64,000 bases of DNA, taken from Hemerocallis citrina. Taxonomy: Eukaryota > Streptophyta > Magnoliopsida > Asparagales > Asphodelaceae. The stretch lies in contig CM030359.1 in assembly GCA_017893485.1 (NCBI GenBank), forward strand, positions 29,640,430 to 29,704,429. The letters are read 5' to 3'. This document shows, in pieces, positions 24,401 to 37,429 of the stretch. Positions within the stretch are counted from its first letter, which is position 1; every line of letters starts with the position of its first letter. The notes under the pieces were generated by a model, which saw only the letters and a list, made by a program, of their open reading frames with translations, was not told the DNA's origin and ran no database searches. The position numbers and the translations under genes were made by a program.

Positions 24401-27400
24401 TACGGTCGGTCCCTGGGGAGAGGGGGAAGGGAGAAGCAGGGCTCGAAGAAAAAAAACGAGCCGTGCAAGGACGCGGGGATATAGCAAGTAAGAAGCAAGG
24501 TTCTCCCTTTAGGTTAGGACCGACTACAACAAGCTCGGGACTCTAATAGAAACAAACGGTAAGCTCTCCGCTCTATTTGCTTGCAATGCCTTGCCTATCA
24601 AAGTAGGCGAATGCTTCCGCCTCCTCTTGCCCTTGTTATGCAACACGCCAACTATCGAACAGCGCCTTGGTTCTGTTGCGCCCTTTCTTCCGAGGCAACC
24701 ATTTCGGGGTATATCTACCATTTCCCGATCCGATAACATACCTATATGAGTGGGATGGATGGTAAATCATTTGCATGCAGTCTTTTTCGGCAGGACCTAA
24801 CCTAGACACGGAGGTTCAAGAAGTAGCGCGTGCCAGCATTCACTGGTGGAAGGACTGGCAGCAGCGAGAGCATCATAGTTGACATGGTCGAAGCGAAAGT
24901 CCCAATATCCGTCTCTACTCTTTCTGTAATTGACTCTCTCCGATGCGAGTAGATTAATTCCAAGACCAAACCTATTGATTCCATTGGTCAAAAAATCGCT
25001 GATGCGCACTCGGTAGTGCTACTGAAACCACTGGTCTTGCTTATACATCTTCTGTTATCGGAAAAGGAAGACGCGTTGGGTCAGTCCGGCACGTCAAGCT
25101 TGCTATGCTAATACGGCCCGGCTGCCCCATGCATAGTTTGATCGATTAACCGACTTAACATACGTGTTTTCTAGATGGACAAGCTCTCCTTCTGTGCGCA
25201 TCGATCGACCGACGTAGGGATTTGCATGGGGCCTTGCACGTCGCATCGGAGATTGTCTACAACTTCTTTCTTATGTATTATCCCACCTTTCATTTTTGAT
25301 TTATGGTCTTCCAAGAGAAAAGTGCTCCTTTGCTTTATATATCATATATTTTTTAGCTGTTCTCAACATTCATATTGAGAATGGTATGTGTATCGAAGGT
25401 ATATGATCCGATCGTGGGGAAATAGATCTAACGTGTTCTATCCTATAAGTGTGTTTGGTTCCTTCCTTAACTTAGATGATGGCATATTCGCTGTGGCAGA
25501 AGGAGTTCCTTAATAAGGAAAAAGGCCTCTACTAGACCTTGACATTGATGATTCCTATTTAGCTGTATATGAAACTTCTGTTCTATCTTAATCTGCTGAT
25601 CCGTCTACCCATTATGGTCTATCTAAGTGATCATAAAAGAAAATCCTTTCTTTTCTTCTTATTGCCATGCCAGTTCACTCTTTTGATTTGAAAAATGCAA
25701 TATCATCTCTTTTTATTGATTCTGATCGTATCTGCATACTGTCATCCTCTTTATCTGGCTTGCGTCTTGCTAACTGAACGATAGATTCGCTTTTTATTTG
25801 AGCTTTTTCTTAACTTAAAACTTAAGTAGTACAACTATTAGATCTTTGACACATTTAGATCAAGAAAGGAATTCGTCCACAGAGACTATTAGTAGACTTT
25901 AGAGGACTACGATTGATCCTTAAAGGTAAAGCATGTCGTATTAATGACAAACTCTTAGAATACTTTTTCTAACTGGCCAGATTTAGAAATAAAGAATATG
26001 GTGTGTAAGGGGACAACATACATCAATATTTACAGTTGGGTCGAGTGAAGGTGAAGAAATGGATAGAGAGCCCTATGATTGAGATGTTTGCGTAAAAAAC
26101 TCCTCTGATTTAGCTTCTGGTGTAGCCCTTGTTGAACGATGAGCATCTCCATGGTCGACGAAGGATTTTTTCATGTAAGTAGTGCACATCGGAATGATGA
26201 TTTTAGAACCGCTCCGCGCCTTGTTCAAAAATACTTAAGTTAAGATAGCAAGGCGCAATAACGCTACTATAGGTTTAGTCGGGAGGGAGAGGTTGATAGT
26301 GAAAAGTGACCTGACCAGCTTTACTCAAGTTAGTGCAGCCCTACTTTGAAAATGGCTTGAGGTACCGCCGCCGGACGGGAAGACCTCTAAGGATCCGGTC
26401 AACAGGGTAGCCCCAGGCACGCTTGGGGCTGGATTGAATCTTGCTTATCCTAGTAGCGAACTTTCTACTCGTTGACAACATGAATTCGTGACATACCGAG
26501 ATTGATTCATTTCACCGATGGCAATGAGTCAAGTTACCTAACGTGACACACTATTTACACCAGCAGAGATCACTACGAATTTGAACCTTAGCACTCCCTC
26601 TTGTTATTGTTAGGGGAAGACCACCTGTCTGATCTTGATTCTAACAGACCTGCAGACCCTCCCGGCTAAACCTATAGTAGCGTCATTTCGCCTCGATTCA
26701 TTAACGTGCAAGAGAAAGCGATCCACAAGAGGGTTCGTTTATCTAACACTTATCCACTATCGACTTCAAGCAACTATCGATGTAGACTGATAACCTATTG
26801 TATAAGGTTTGACTATGTGTGAGAATTTTTTTACAATTTTATCACATACTCGATTTACCTAGGAAGTCTTGAGAGAGCAACAACAGCTGGAATTGGATGG
26901 AAGGGTACTCATCCTTCAGACTTTCTCAATCCAGGTAACTCTTCCTCCATTACTTACTGACAAACGGATCTAGGTAGCTCAGATCTAGCTAGGTTAGACG
27001 GTTCGGTTGGTGTAGTGTGTTAGGGATAGCTGAACAGAGCAGAACGACTTCTCGCTGTGTGCCTAGTAGAACCCAAAGCATTGACATTGAAAGAAAGAAC
27101 AAAGAAAAGGATTTCCCAATAGGAGAATCCTGTCTAGAATCATCGACTACTCGAAACTCAACTCATACACAGGGAAGGAAAGATATTCAGACTTCTACTG
27201 ATATCGAGCCGGAAGAGCACTGGATAAAGACTATAGGGTATCATCTCTACTTCAACTAGAGATGGGGAGAAGGCATCGAGGCATGGAATGAGCCAATGCC
27301 AAGTGCTCTCCTTGTCTGCTGCCTCTCTTCCTCTTTCCCCAAAGCATTGAATAAATGAAGGGAGTGACCCTAGAAGAGGAGTCTTCCTCTGACATTCTAC

Positions 27401-30400
27401 TCATACATGACTCTCCACTCTGAGAATCTCAACTCATATCGGATCAACGAGAAAATGGAATAGCTTTATTTGATAGGCTTTCTTTAATAGCTTGCGGCTT
27501 TCGAGCCAGCTTATAGTTTGCTGGTGGAAAGAGTACCGGATAGAAAGCCTATGGTATCTATGCCTGCTGAAGTCTGCTATTCATTTCCAAGGAGTTCAGA
27601 TATAGGTTATAAGGTTCGGTTCGCTTTCTTCACTTCATCAAGGAGTTGAGTTGGGCTGCTCTTCCCCTACGGAAAGTCAATCAATGCAGGCACCTTTCTT
27701 CGCTTAGTAGCCCTACTCTTGCTATAGGTTAGTCACCTTCGGGAACTGCATATGAATAATAACCCGAAGAGGTATGATGAAAGAAGGAAAGCTTCTATGC
27801 CTGAGTGCAAAGATTCGACCTGTCAACCACTGCTTCATCCCAAGCAAGAACCCTTGCTAGCCCTCAACCGAGCTATTCTCTCTTTCCGCTTGAAAGCGCT
27901 TCTACTGACTTTTTATGTGATGCGTCCTCACTTCCTTTCGCCTGGATACCGAAGCCTTCTTCCGAAAAAGCATGAATCGACCAACCATAGCTCTTACATA
28001 ACAGAAAGAGTATTTTAAGATGAACTTCCCTTCAGCAAGCAACGGCTTTTTAGCTGGAAAGGAAGGCAAGAGAGAAATCAAATATTCGAGCCTGGAACTC
28101 TCTTTAAAGGATCCTCTTCCGTCCCCCGAATCCGCTTGTGGGAACCTTTGGTCCGGGCTTGGTTCGCCCAGTCTAAGAACTGAAACTCGTTTGAACGCGT
28201 TCTACCATTCTTACTACATCGCTTTGATCCTCTCCCTTGTAAAGACTCTCGGGAAAAGGACTCAAGTTGCTCTCAGTGCAAAGCAAAGCAGTAACCAAGC
28301 CTTTGAGCAAGATAGGCAGGCTCGATCTCAGCGAGAGCAGCAGAAGGAATTAGCCGTTCATGAAGGGAATGAGCTAATATTGGGTATAGAGTTATAAGTT
28401 GTTGATTGTTTACCAAGTCTGCTTTATTATTGTCAAGCTGTTCTTTCTTTAGTTGATACTGAGCCTATTAGAAAGAGAGATAGGAATAGATATTTTCCTA
28501 GTTTAGACCCGAGATTCCGTTCCGCTACGCGCTATTAGCGAATAATAATATAGTTACTAAAAAGAGTTAGCTAGAAGTGTTAGACCTTCGAGTTGCATCC
28601 GCAACACTTTGCATAAAGCTCTGCCTAATCTAATAGACAACGATCTAAATCATTCAAGTTGCATCTACTAATATATGGTCAAAAAATGGATATAATATCA
28701 GTCCAATAGCCTGGTCAAACGGGAAGTTACACCACTTTCCGGCTACCATCATCATTACCTGAATTACAGGTCGAGAACCAACTCTCACTTTCGGGATACC
28801 TACTCCCTACGCCACAACTTTGTTGAAGCTATTCGCCCCTTTCCTTACTTATTGCATCCACCTCTCATTCCTCTTTCGAGGATCTGGTACAGAACAACGA
28901 GTCAGTGATTCTCGCCAGTCTAGTTCACGGCAATTAGGGACATGGACTTGAGTTGGGAAAGAGCGGTTGGACTCTCAAGTTATGAGTTTTCCTGCTATCG
29001 TTGTTACTTCCCACGTATGGGAAGCCTGAGCTAATCCGTATGATGAGTAGTAGCTATTGGAGTACCAATCTCGGCTAAGGAGGTATCGATACCGGAAACA
29101 GCCTTCATTTCCGGATTCAGTAGACAGAGTACTTCCTGGCGTAACCTCTTGGTCGTGCGACTATCGGCCCGATCATAGTCTAGACCTGCCAAATGAGTGA
29201 CTCGCCTTCCTTCTTTTGCGGGTTCCCCTTTACACGCTTATAACATGTCTTTGTCCATGAAATAGGTGGGTCGACTGAATGCGCACTTCATTCGCTATCT
29301 CCCAGTCGGTTTGCCTACTAATAGGCATCGATTTCAAACTTATCTAGCGTATAGCGCTACTATAGAAAGAAAACAGCTTCCCAAACTAGTGATGCATTGG
29401 GCATGCTATCTTTCATTGCATTTAGCGCGAAGAGTAATATGATTTATTTTCTCAAAAATTTGCTTTGCAAGCGAGAAAGACTGGTTAGGCGCGAAAAACC
29501 AAGGAAAAGTGAAAGATTCGAGGTACCACATAATTAGTAAATTACGAGTTGAAGCCCAAAGGTACATCCAAGGATAGCCACTCCTGCTACCTTACATTGA
29601 ACCAATTGGCCCGTTTCTTTCCATTATAGGCGCAGGTAATGCGGAATAACAAGTAAGTGGATTCGCTGGTCTAGCTAGTTCGTTTTGAGCTCTCTAGCTT
29701 CTTCGGGAAAGAAGAGATCTATTAGCTGTCAACACAAGCCTTCCACCCCTGCTTTCCTTACAGAAAGAGAGGGATCTCATGTTAAGAAGGAAGAAACTTG
29801 ACTGCTGAGTGGGCCTAATCCTAATCAGAATCGGCAGATGGAACTATCTCAACCGATCCAAAATACCCAACAGATCCCTACTCTCTTTTATAGCCGATCC
29901 CTGGCCCTCGACCTCCTTCTGCACCCGGATTTATTGACCAATAGTTCACGAAAGTCGTGATGGGATTCAATTCATTAGAAGAAAGGCAAGATGTTATTAT
30001 TTATGTGAAAAGGAGCGAACCGGAGGAAGAATCCCAGTCAAAAGAGAGATCGAGGATCAAGCATCTGTGATGGATAGGCCTAATTTCGTGTACAAAAGCT
30101 AAGATTAGCAATCTTATCTTTTGCAAGCGTGGAAGCCCTTACCCTGGCGGGCAAGCATTAATTCCTATCCCTATTAATATGTAGATAGCTTCTGATTAAG
30201 AAACTGCTCTTCCCCTAGAGAAGTTGGACCTTAGGTAGCGTTTTCATTACCTAACATCGGATCAGCGCGTACCGAAATAGGGTCTTAGCTGAACTAGTGT
30301 GAGGGTACATATTCCCATTCTCTCTACCCAAAACAAAGCGGATAACTCCTAATAATAAATAGGCCAAACCTCACGGCAAGACCTACAACGAATCCTTCCA

Positions 30401-31489
30401 AGCTTTCTTGTTACCGAGTCGGCCGAAGGAGTTGACCCGAAATAGGGAGTTTAGCTTAAGACTGAGTTCTGAGTCGGGTTCCAATGGCTATCATACGTGT
30501 CATGATCCCCGTGTTTTTGACATAAACCACATTTTCCCTAATAGGCACTGATTGAATTCGAGAAAGTTTCTACTCAATAGGGCCGTTTTTCATGAAAGAT
30601 GTCGATTTAGCATGGGACCGTCCCTAGCAAAAGTCCAGTTCAATGCAAAAACACGGGGTTTGAAGACCGATTAACGAATGAGATCTACGTCTGCCAGGGA
30701 AAATCAAGTTGCATGGAAAAAACATGGGTTTCATGACACTGACACGACTGAGAGTGGCACCTCCGCTAGTAAAAGGCGAGTTCATGCCGAAAACACGGGT
30801 TTCTTGAAATGAATACCTTCCTTGCTTTCTTGTGACTTAGCTTATTCGGGAAAGACAGAGTGGATTTCCCTCCTTAAAGGCTATACTTTAGCCCGAACTC
30901 TCAGTGCTAGCCTTAACTCTTTGCACAACCTATTTGAAAACAACCGATTTCATGAAAACTCGGGAAAATTGGCATAACTGCCATTTCTGCCTATAGAGCC
31001 CATGAAAATCATGCATTCTTTCATTTTATCGGGATTTTTGGCAGCAATTCGATTCTATTCATTCCTAAATGACATCAAAATCCTGCTCTCATTTCATTTT
31101 ACCCGCGCCATCAACAAGGCATTCTGTTGATTCACTGTGCCATCTTCCTTATACGATTGATTAACCGCAGACAAGACCTGCTACTCCTGTAAGCAAGGTT
31201 CGCAAGACAGTTTGTTCTTCCTAATACCCTTCTCTCAAAGGAGTTCCTTCTTTCACGCTTGGCTTGGATTCATGTGCACAAACCGGAGGCACCCGAAGGA
31301 AGGAAAGTCATCTTTGCAAACAAAGCCCTTCTTCTTATACTATGGTATCTTGTCCAAAGTGAGCGGTCATGTAAAGTTTGCGTTTTTCCGTTCGGCTCTG
31401 TCTTTCCTTTAATAAGTGAAATAAAAATGTGACACTTTCACGACGAAATACCGGGAATTTTTTATACTAGAGTCCCAAAACCCAGGCAA
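24401..31489. other. Mitochondrial-type spacer (NUMT, middle tract, right part)
   Basis: No protein gene is recognised across about 7 kb. Frames such as 25175-25378, 27017-27259, 27752-28018 and 28020-28397 were read and left unassigned. An inverted pair of a 38-bp repeat lies at 26250-26290 and 26655-26695, and a partial copy (ccggctaaacctatag) at 24192-24207. Positions 30490-30800 repeat short motifs of the type AAAACACGGG and TTTCATGA several times. The texture is that of angiosperm mitochondrial spacer rich in small dispersed repeats. Confidence 0.55.
26250..26695. repeat. Inverted pair of a dispersed mitochondrial repeat
   Basis: CGCTACTATAGGTTTAGTCG and the following GGAGGG (26262-26287) face CCCTCCCGGCTAAACCTATA and following bases (26657-26682), with one mismatch over 26 bp. 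Weaker similarity extends outward to about 38 bp. A third copy is at 2056-2097. The roughly 370 bp between them holds no recognised gene. Confidence 0.8.
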
Positions 31490-31705
31490 TTAAGCCAATG
31501 ATCGACTGTCCCTGCCCATTCTAACGGGGCATTCTATTCCTTCAATTCCCACAGCTTCATGTGCAGCTGATTTCGTATCCCTCTCCCGCTCTGAAAGCCT
31601 AGAATCGCTCTTGGAACTAAGCACCTTACCAATGCCTAATGCCGCTCCAGCTGATGCAATAGCTCTCGCTCCAGCCCAAGCTGCTATTTCTTTTTCACCT
31701 TCCAT
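31490..31705 (-). pseudogene. Chimeric ORF with an atp9-like N-terminus
   Basis: This is a 71-codon frame from ATG 31705. Residues 2-31 (about 31613-31705) resemble the N-terminal part of mitochondrial ATP9, the ring-forming subunit c of ATP synthase: MEGEKEIAAWAGARAIASAG followed by AALGIGKVLSS, against the family pattern EGAK.IGAGAATIASAG and AAIGIGNVLSS, with about two extra residues. After VLSS the similarity ends. The remaining 40 residues are hydrophilic and unrecognised, so the second membrane helix and its essential acidic residue are missing. It may be an atp9 fragment rearranged in the mitochondrion, a type of chimera seen in cytoplasmic male sterility genes, or a decayed copy. No function is claimed. 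Confidence 0.55.
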
Positions 31706-32642
31706 TTGAAATTGATCGATAGTTATTCAAGGTTCAGTCCCTAGCGCATAAGAATCAGAAGAAGCTGAATAACTCTAAGCGCTCCGTGGGGTACCTGCCT
31801 TAGACTAAGATGCCTAACTATGCACCGCGTGCTTTCCAAGGCATGCCGCCCCTGTAGTACCCCGTATTTTCAAACATTATTTTAAAGATTTGAAAATGAA
31901 TTAAAATGACTTTCTGGAGATTTAATAAATATTTTCTGAAGGTTTATCTTTTTATACGTGCGAAACACATGCAAATATTTTTGGTGTAAATATCCAATTT
32001 TATATTTTTTAATAAGTTCTCATACTTATTATGGAGTATATTCTAAATTTTGGGATTTTTCTGAGTAGAGAAACTATTTTTATAAATATCTCGAAAGAGA
32101 GGAGCTTTTATGTAAAAAGCCGTTTGGATCTGAAATAAATTATGAAAATTCGTTTTTACTGATTTTTGGGCTTTCCATGATCATCATTTAAATTAAAGTA
32201 TATTTAAATTTTATTTGGAGTCGATTTGGTAAAGATTTATACAAATATGGAGTTTTTGCAAATATGGAATTTATGTAGAATCTTGTGCAAATATTTTTTT
32301 GGAAAGTAAAAGTCAGATATTTTGATTGGAAAATATAATATGTTTTATTAGATATTATTTCTGATTTTTCTGGATTTTTATGAATATTTCATGATGTATT
32401 TGTAAATATTACAAAAGGGAGGGCTTTTGTGCAAAATCGCCACCCTGAGTTGTAAATTCGGATTTTTCTTATTTACTGGGCTGATCTGGATTTCTGGACA
32501 ACTCAGTAATAAGAAGATTTGATTTGGTTTTGATTTAGTTAACTTATTTTAACTAAGGAAGGTTATATATGTAAAGTAATAAATTGAGAAGGATTCTTTT
32601 GCAAAAGTATCTCTAAAACCCTAATTCCTTATTTCTGGCCTG

Positions 32643-32649
32643 TATAAAA
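32643..32649 (+). promoter_or_regulatory. TATA box of element E 5' LTR
   Basis: TATAAAA in the context CTGTATAAAAGAGGG, about 790 bp from the LTR start. The copy in the 3' LTR is at 39373-39379. Transcription would begin about 30 bp downstream, which places the palindrome and tandem arrays inside the RNA. Confidence 0.7.
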
Positions 32650-33550
32650 GAGGGTGTGTAGCCTTGATTTGCTGCACAACACAAGTTTTATTATATTTCT
32701 ATTTTCTTGGTGATTGAAGAGAAGATCTTGAATTCTTTGCAAAAGAGAGGATTCTTCATCGTGCTTCGTAATATTCGCTTGATCTCTCCAACAATGTAAG
32801 TAACATTATTTTGTTTTATTTGTTTTGTGTATGTTGTAGGTGAATGACATAATTGTTTGTTGTTTTGTTTGCTTTCTTTGATTTGTGTATGACGTATGAG
32901 AGTAATATGAATGTTTAGATTGATTTGGATGTTGAATATGTAAGTTGGATGGATGAACAAAAAATTGGATCACCGAGAAGAACCCTAGATATTTGCATGA
33001 GAATGATGTTAGATCTGTTTAGAACCTAATATAAATTATTGGTAGGCTAAAAATGTTGGATTTTCGTTGCGAACAGTCGACTGGTAACTATTAGCAGTCG
33101 ACTGCTGCTGCTTAGATTATATTTTCTTAAAATATTGGATTATTGTTGATTTGATTGAGTTTAATAGATGTCATGCATTAATTAAATTAAAGATGAGATT
33201 TTTGGACTATTGGTGAGTTAGATGAAAACAACTTTTCCATGTTGAGGATCAATTTGTTTTGTTCATGAATCAACTATAGAGAATAGTTGAGATTTAGTTG
33301 AGGAATTTTGTGAATGATTAATGGTTTAGAGGACCATGTTTTGAGGATTTGAATTATGAGGATTTAAATTGGGGATTTGTGATTTTCGTAAATGATGTTG
33401 TTTGGACTCGGATTTCTCAAATGCTAAGTTTAAATCTATTTATTTTGGTATTACTAAGATTTGGAAAATAATACAAAGTTATTTTGTTATATGACTGATT
33501 CTTAAAAACCCTAGTTTTGACATATGTACGACCTAAATTCTTCAGACTGT

Positions 33551-34155
33551 AGGCCGACAGTCGACTGGTACGACCTTTCAGTAGACTGATACGACCCAGC
33601 TGCTACGATCTTTAGTTTTCTTGAAATTGGGTTCTGGACGGTCGACTGACAACTTTTACAGTCGATTGGTACCAATCAGAATATTTTCTTAAAGATTACT
33701 GGAATTTCTCTCTGATAAGTCGACTTATGACTTTTATAAGTCAACTTATAACACTTAGAATATTTTCTTAAAGATTACTAGAATTTCTCTCTGATAAGTC
33801 GACTTATGACTTTTATAAGTCAACTTATAACACTTAGAATATTTTCTTAAAGATTACTGGAATTTCTCTCTGATAAGTCGACTTATGACTTTTATAAGTC
33901 AACTTATAACACTTAGAATATTTTCTTAAAGATTACTGGAATTTCTCTCTGATAAGTCAACTTATGACTTTTTAAGTCGACTTATATTCTCTGGTAAGTC
34001 GACTTATGACTTTTATAAGTCAACTTAAAACACTCTGGTAAGTCGACTTATGTCTTTTATAAGTCAACTTATAACCCTTAGCTTATTTTCTTAAAATCAT
34101 GGAACTTTCCTTCTAGACAGTCGACTTATGCTTTCTATAGTCGACTGGTACTGAT
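33551..34155 (+). repeat. Array of paired GTCGAC palindromes with a 79-bp subrepeat (E 5' LTR)
   Basis: Palindromes of the form CAGTCGACTG or AAGTCGACTT occur in pairs whose members start about 20-22 bp apart. From 33678 a 79-bp unit beginning AGAATATTTTCTT repeats at 33757, 33836 and 33915, each carrying ATAAGTCGACTTAT and a near-palindromic ATAAGTCAACTTAT. The 3' LTR repeats this at 40268-40885. Confidence 0.85.
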
Positions 34156-34189
34156 GTATCCTTATATCATATCTTTGAACGTTCTTTCA

Positions 34190-34815
34190 AATGATTGATC
34201 TCCGGGGTCGGGTATATTATGCGGTATTGAGAGTCATTGATTTCCGGGGTCGGGTATATTCTGCGGTATTGAGAGTTACTGATAGTGATTGATAGCCGGG
34301 TATCCGATCTGCGGTGTTGAGAGTGATTGATAGCCGGGTATCCGATCTGCAGTGTTGTAAGTGATTGATCACCGGGGTCGGGTATATTCTGCGGTATTGA
34401 GAGTCATTGATCTCCGGGGTCGGGTATATTCTGTGGTATTAAGAGTCACTAAAAGTGATTGATAGCCGGGTATCCGATCTGTGGTGTTGAATATTTTGAT
34501 CTATAACTACTTATACAGATTCGTTAAGTAATTAAATAACCCAAAAAAATTATAAGGACAGGCACTAGTGGTGATATGATGAACGGGAACATGGGTTATG
34601 GACCTCAGTATGATCCGCGGTGTTGAAAGTCATTGATCTCTGGGGTCGGGTATATTCTGCGGTATTGAGAGTCATTGATCTCCGGGGTCGGGTATATTCT
34701 GCGGTATTGAGAGTCACTAAAAGTGATTGATAGCCGGGTATCCGATCTGCGGTGTTGAGAGTGATTGATAGCTGGGTATCCGATCTGCGGTGTTGAGAGT
34801 GATTGATCTCCGGGG
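34190..34815 (+). repeat. Alternating 42- and 38-bp tandem units (E 5' LTR)
   Basis: One unit type contains CTCCGGGGTCGGGTATATTC, the other TAGCCGGGTATCCGATCTGC; both end near TTGAGAGT. The units alternate and are split into two blocks by about 115 bp of unique sequence. The 3' LTR has the same array at 40920-41575 with one more 38-bp unit. A 103-codon antisense frame here is only the repeat read backwards. Confidence 0.85.
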
Positions 34816-34924
34816 GTCGAGGCGACGCACATGTGGTATTCTTGTGATGAGGTGTCATTGCTCGTTTATTGGGCATGGGCTAATACTCACAGTTTATCGT
34901 TATCTCGTAGTAGTCATCGTGTTA

Positions 34925-35036
34925 GGATTAGTTGCATAGCGGGGATTGAACCCTATAATGTGGAGGCGTTAAGGACTTGCACCGGACCTATGTAGAATGG
35001 GATGCATAGACTCCGACAAGTACGCATTAGAGAGTC
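34925..35036 (+). promoter_or_regulatory. Conserved inter-family LTR block in E
   Basis: GGGGATTGAACCCTATAA, then GGACTTGCACCGGACC, then GTAGAATGGGATGCATAGAC. The same ordered block is found in A, B, C, D and H and, at 41701-41803, in the E 3' LTR. It is cleanly missing from solo LTR F. Confidence 0.6.
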
Positions 35037-35573
35037 CGCATATAGAAATTGTGTTTTCTTGACTTGGTTTTATGCATGTGGTTTCCTGTTTTCTACACTT
35101 GACACTTAGTTTAGTTTCACTTGTTGTTTACATGTTTCCTTGCTACGTCATATTTTATGTATTCTTGTTTATTATATGTTGTTTAAGAATTCATGCTTAA
35201 TGTTCATTTATGTTATTTGTTTTTATGTCACTCATGCCATTTATGGCTGATCCCTTTTGTTTTGGGGGTTAGGGATCATCTCTAGCCTCATGTGTTACAG
35301 GTTGTTGCTTAGAGCTTGGAGGTTTGGATATTTGAGATAAATTGATGTAATAGAGCTTTTGTATAATATTTTGTAAAGAAAAGTGTAGTAAAAAGAATGT
35401 TGTAATTCAAGGTGTTTTGTATTCCGCTGTGTTTGTGAGATTGTTGTAATAAAAGTTTGGAATAAAAATTATTGTATTTTTGGGCTATGAGTACTATTAC
35501 ATTGAAGTTGATGCTGGGATTGTGCCACGTATTTTCTAAGATATTATATTAGAAATTCGGGGCGCTACAGAAA

Positions 35574-35585
35574 TGGTATCAGAGT
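35574..35585 (+). other. Primer binding site of element E (initiator tRNA-Met)
   Basis: TGGTATCAGAGT lies four bases after the LTR end and is complementary to the initiator tRNA-Met 3' end, with a possible mismatch at the last base. Confidence 0.88.
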
Positions 35586-37429
35586 ATGCTTCAATGGTAA
35601 TAATAGACATAGTATGAAAACCAACCCAGGTGTGAACACTTGAGCAGGAGAACCTAGGTGGACATTAGAAGTGTGAGTACACAAGTGGACATTAAATACA
35701 ACCTAGGTGGATATTAGAAGTGTGAGTACCCTGGTGGACATCTGATGTGAGTGATTTGATTGTTTGGTCATGAAGACCTGTAATGAGATTTAGGCTGTTT
35801 GTATGCTTAGACTTGAATGAAATCTCTTTATCGCAAGTGTATTGATTATTTTTGCATAAAGCAAATATTTTCTCACTAGCTATTTTTGACATCTTTTGTT
35901 CGCTTTGTGTATTTAATATTTATTTATGTAAGGTATTACCCTTTCAACTTATATAATTTCTATTTTACTTATTAATGATCTACTATATGTTTTGCTATCT
36001 TACCCACTGTATATAATTTCTGGATTATATATTTTTCGCCAAAGTTAATTTTCATTTATTTATTTATTCCTAGTTATAAAATTTAATTATCTTCCGCTAG
36101 ATTCTTTTAATTATTTGCTCTCTTGTATATTTTGTGCACCTCAATTTTGTGATCACTCTTGTATCCTATCACTTTTACTGTTTCATATTTGTTTTCTTAC
36201 TAAATAACTTTTGTGTAATTAACTTATTTTACTTTTATTCGGTTTCTTTTATTGTCAGCAATTGAATTTATTTTTTTGTTTCTATATCTCCAACCGAGTT
36301 TATATTATTTCTATTCATTAGTGCAAACATTAAACTTTTACTAATCGCCTTATTTTTCTTTTAAAACTGTTTCTTTGACTTTACTATTGGTTTTTACTTC
36401 TTATTCTTTTGTCCAAGTTATTATTTGGCAACTTTTGCTGTAATTCAATAGTGCATCCTTTAGCATTTCGCAAGCTCATTTTATTTTGCGACTCTTACCC
36501 ATTTCTTTCTTGACGTCTTATTTATCTTACTTTCATGTGCTTTTTCGTTAATCGTATACTTTGATATTACTTTTACATATTACATTAAAGTTTTGAATTA
36601 CTACATGTTAAGTTATTATTACTACTTCTATTTCCTTTCATTATTGTTTTGCTATACTATGAATTTTGTTTTGCATATTTACTTTCATTTGATTATATAT
36701 ACTTGAATTTTTCGATACTATATTTTTCATTATTGTCTTATTTATTTTGGAGCATTTAAATTTGATTGCAATATTTTACTCATATAAATATGATATGTTT
36801 CTGCACATTTAAATCTTTATTATTAATTATGTTTTTGCACCTTATATTCAATACCCTTATTATTACTTATAGTTGACCGCTTTTGTTATAACTTCTTTCC
36901 ACTATTTAAAACTACTTATTAAATTTGCTGCTTCATACTTTTCGGATGTACTATGTACACCCACTACTTATATTTTACTTAAATTTTATTATCATTACAT
37001 TCTTGATTTCTACATGTACTTCCTACAAATTTCTACATATGTACCACATATTTCAACATACTTACTATGCATATCATTTTACATTTGTTTAATTCCTACA
37101 TTATTGTATATTTTATGATATATTTATTGTGTAAATTTGCTACACTACATATGTATTTTCTCATTCACATTGTATTTGTGCTTAGGCATGTATTTCATTC
37201 TGTTTCTTCTTACTTTTATAAAAAAATTTCACTACTATTATTTTGTACTATTGTGATTTATAATCCATGCTTCTATTTTAATATTCCATCAGATGACTTT
37301 CAACTCCATTTCTTACTTTTGCTACTATTTTATATCACGAATTTCAAAACGTATTTCCGTACTTAAATTAAGCAATCAATATCCAAGTGCGTGTGGAAGA
37401 TTGTATCATCTTGTTCATCGTTTTGTTGC

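Larger units (their letters stand above)
31853..35569 (+). repeat. Element E 5' LTR (3717 bp)
   Basis: It begins TGTAGTACCCCGTATTTTC and ends TTCGGGGCGCTACA. In order it holds: a TATA box at 32643, a donor-like GTAAGT at 32796, a first GTCGAC pair at 33074-33104, a palindrome array at 33551-34155 with a 79-bp subrepeat, arrays of 42- and 38-bp units at 34190-34500 and 34615-34815, and the conserved block at 34925-35036. The 37-bp difference from the 3' LTR is accounted for by one extra 38-bp unit in the latter and a single-base change. Confidence 0.93.

Noticed and set aside
26341..26440. Possible rRNA fragment around GGACGGGAAGACC
   Set aside because: Only a short resemblance to a large-subunit rRNA motif; the flanking bases do not continue the match.
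28020..28397. 125-codon frame in the middle mitochondrial tract
   Set aside because: The translation resembles no known mitochondrial protein and lacks domains or membrane segments. Chance frames of this size are common in mitochondrial spacer.
33551..34155. CRISPR-like array
   Set aside because: Repeats are palindromic units with variable 79-bp spacing inside a plant LTR, with no cas genes and a eukaryotic context.
34565..34876. 103-codon antisense frame, repeated at 41331-41642
   Set aside because: It is the 42/38-bp tandem array of the E LTRs read backwards. Both copies share it only because the LTRs are near-identical.
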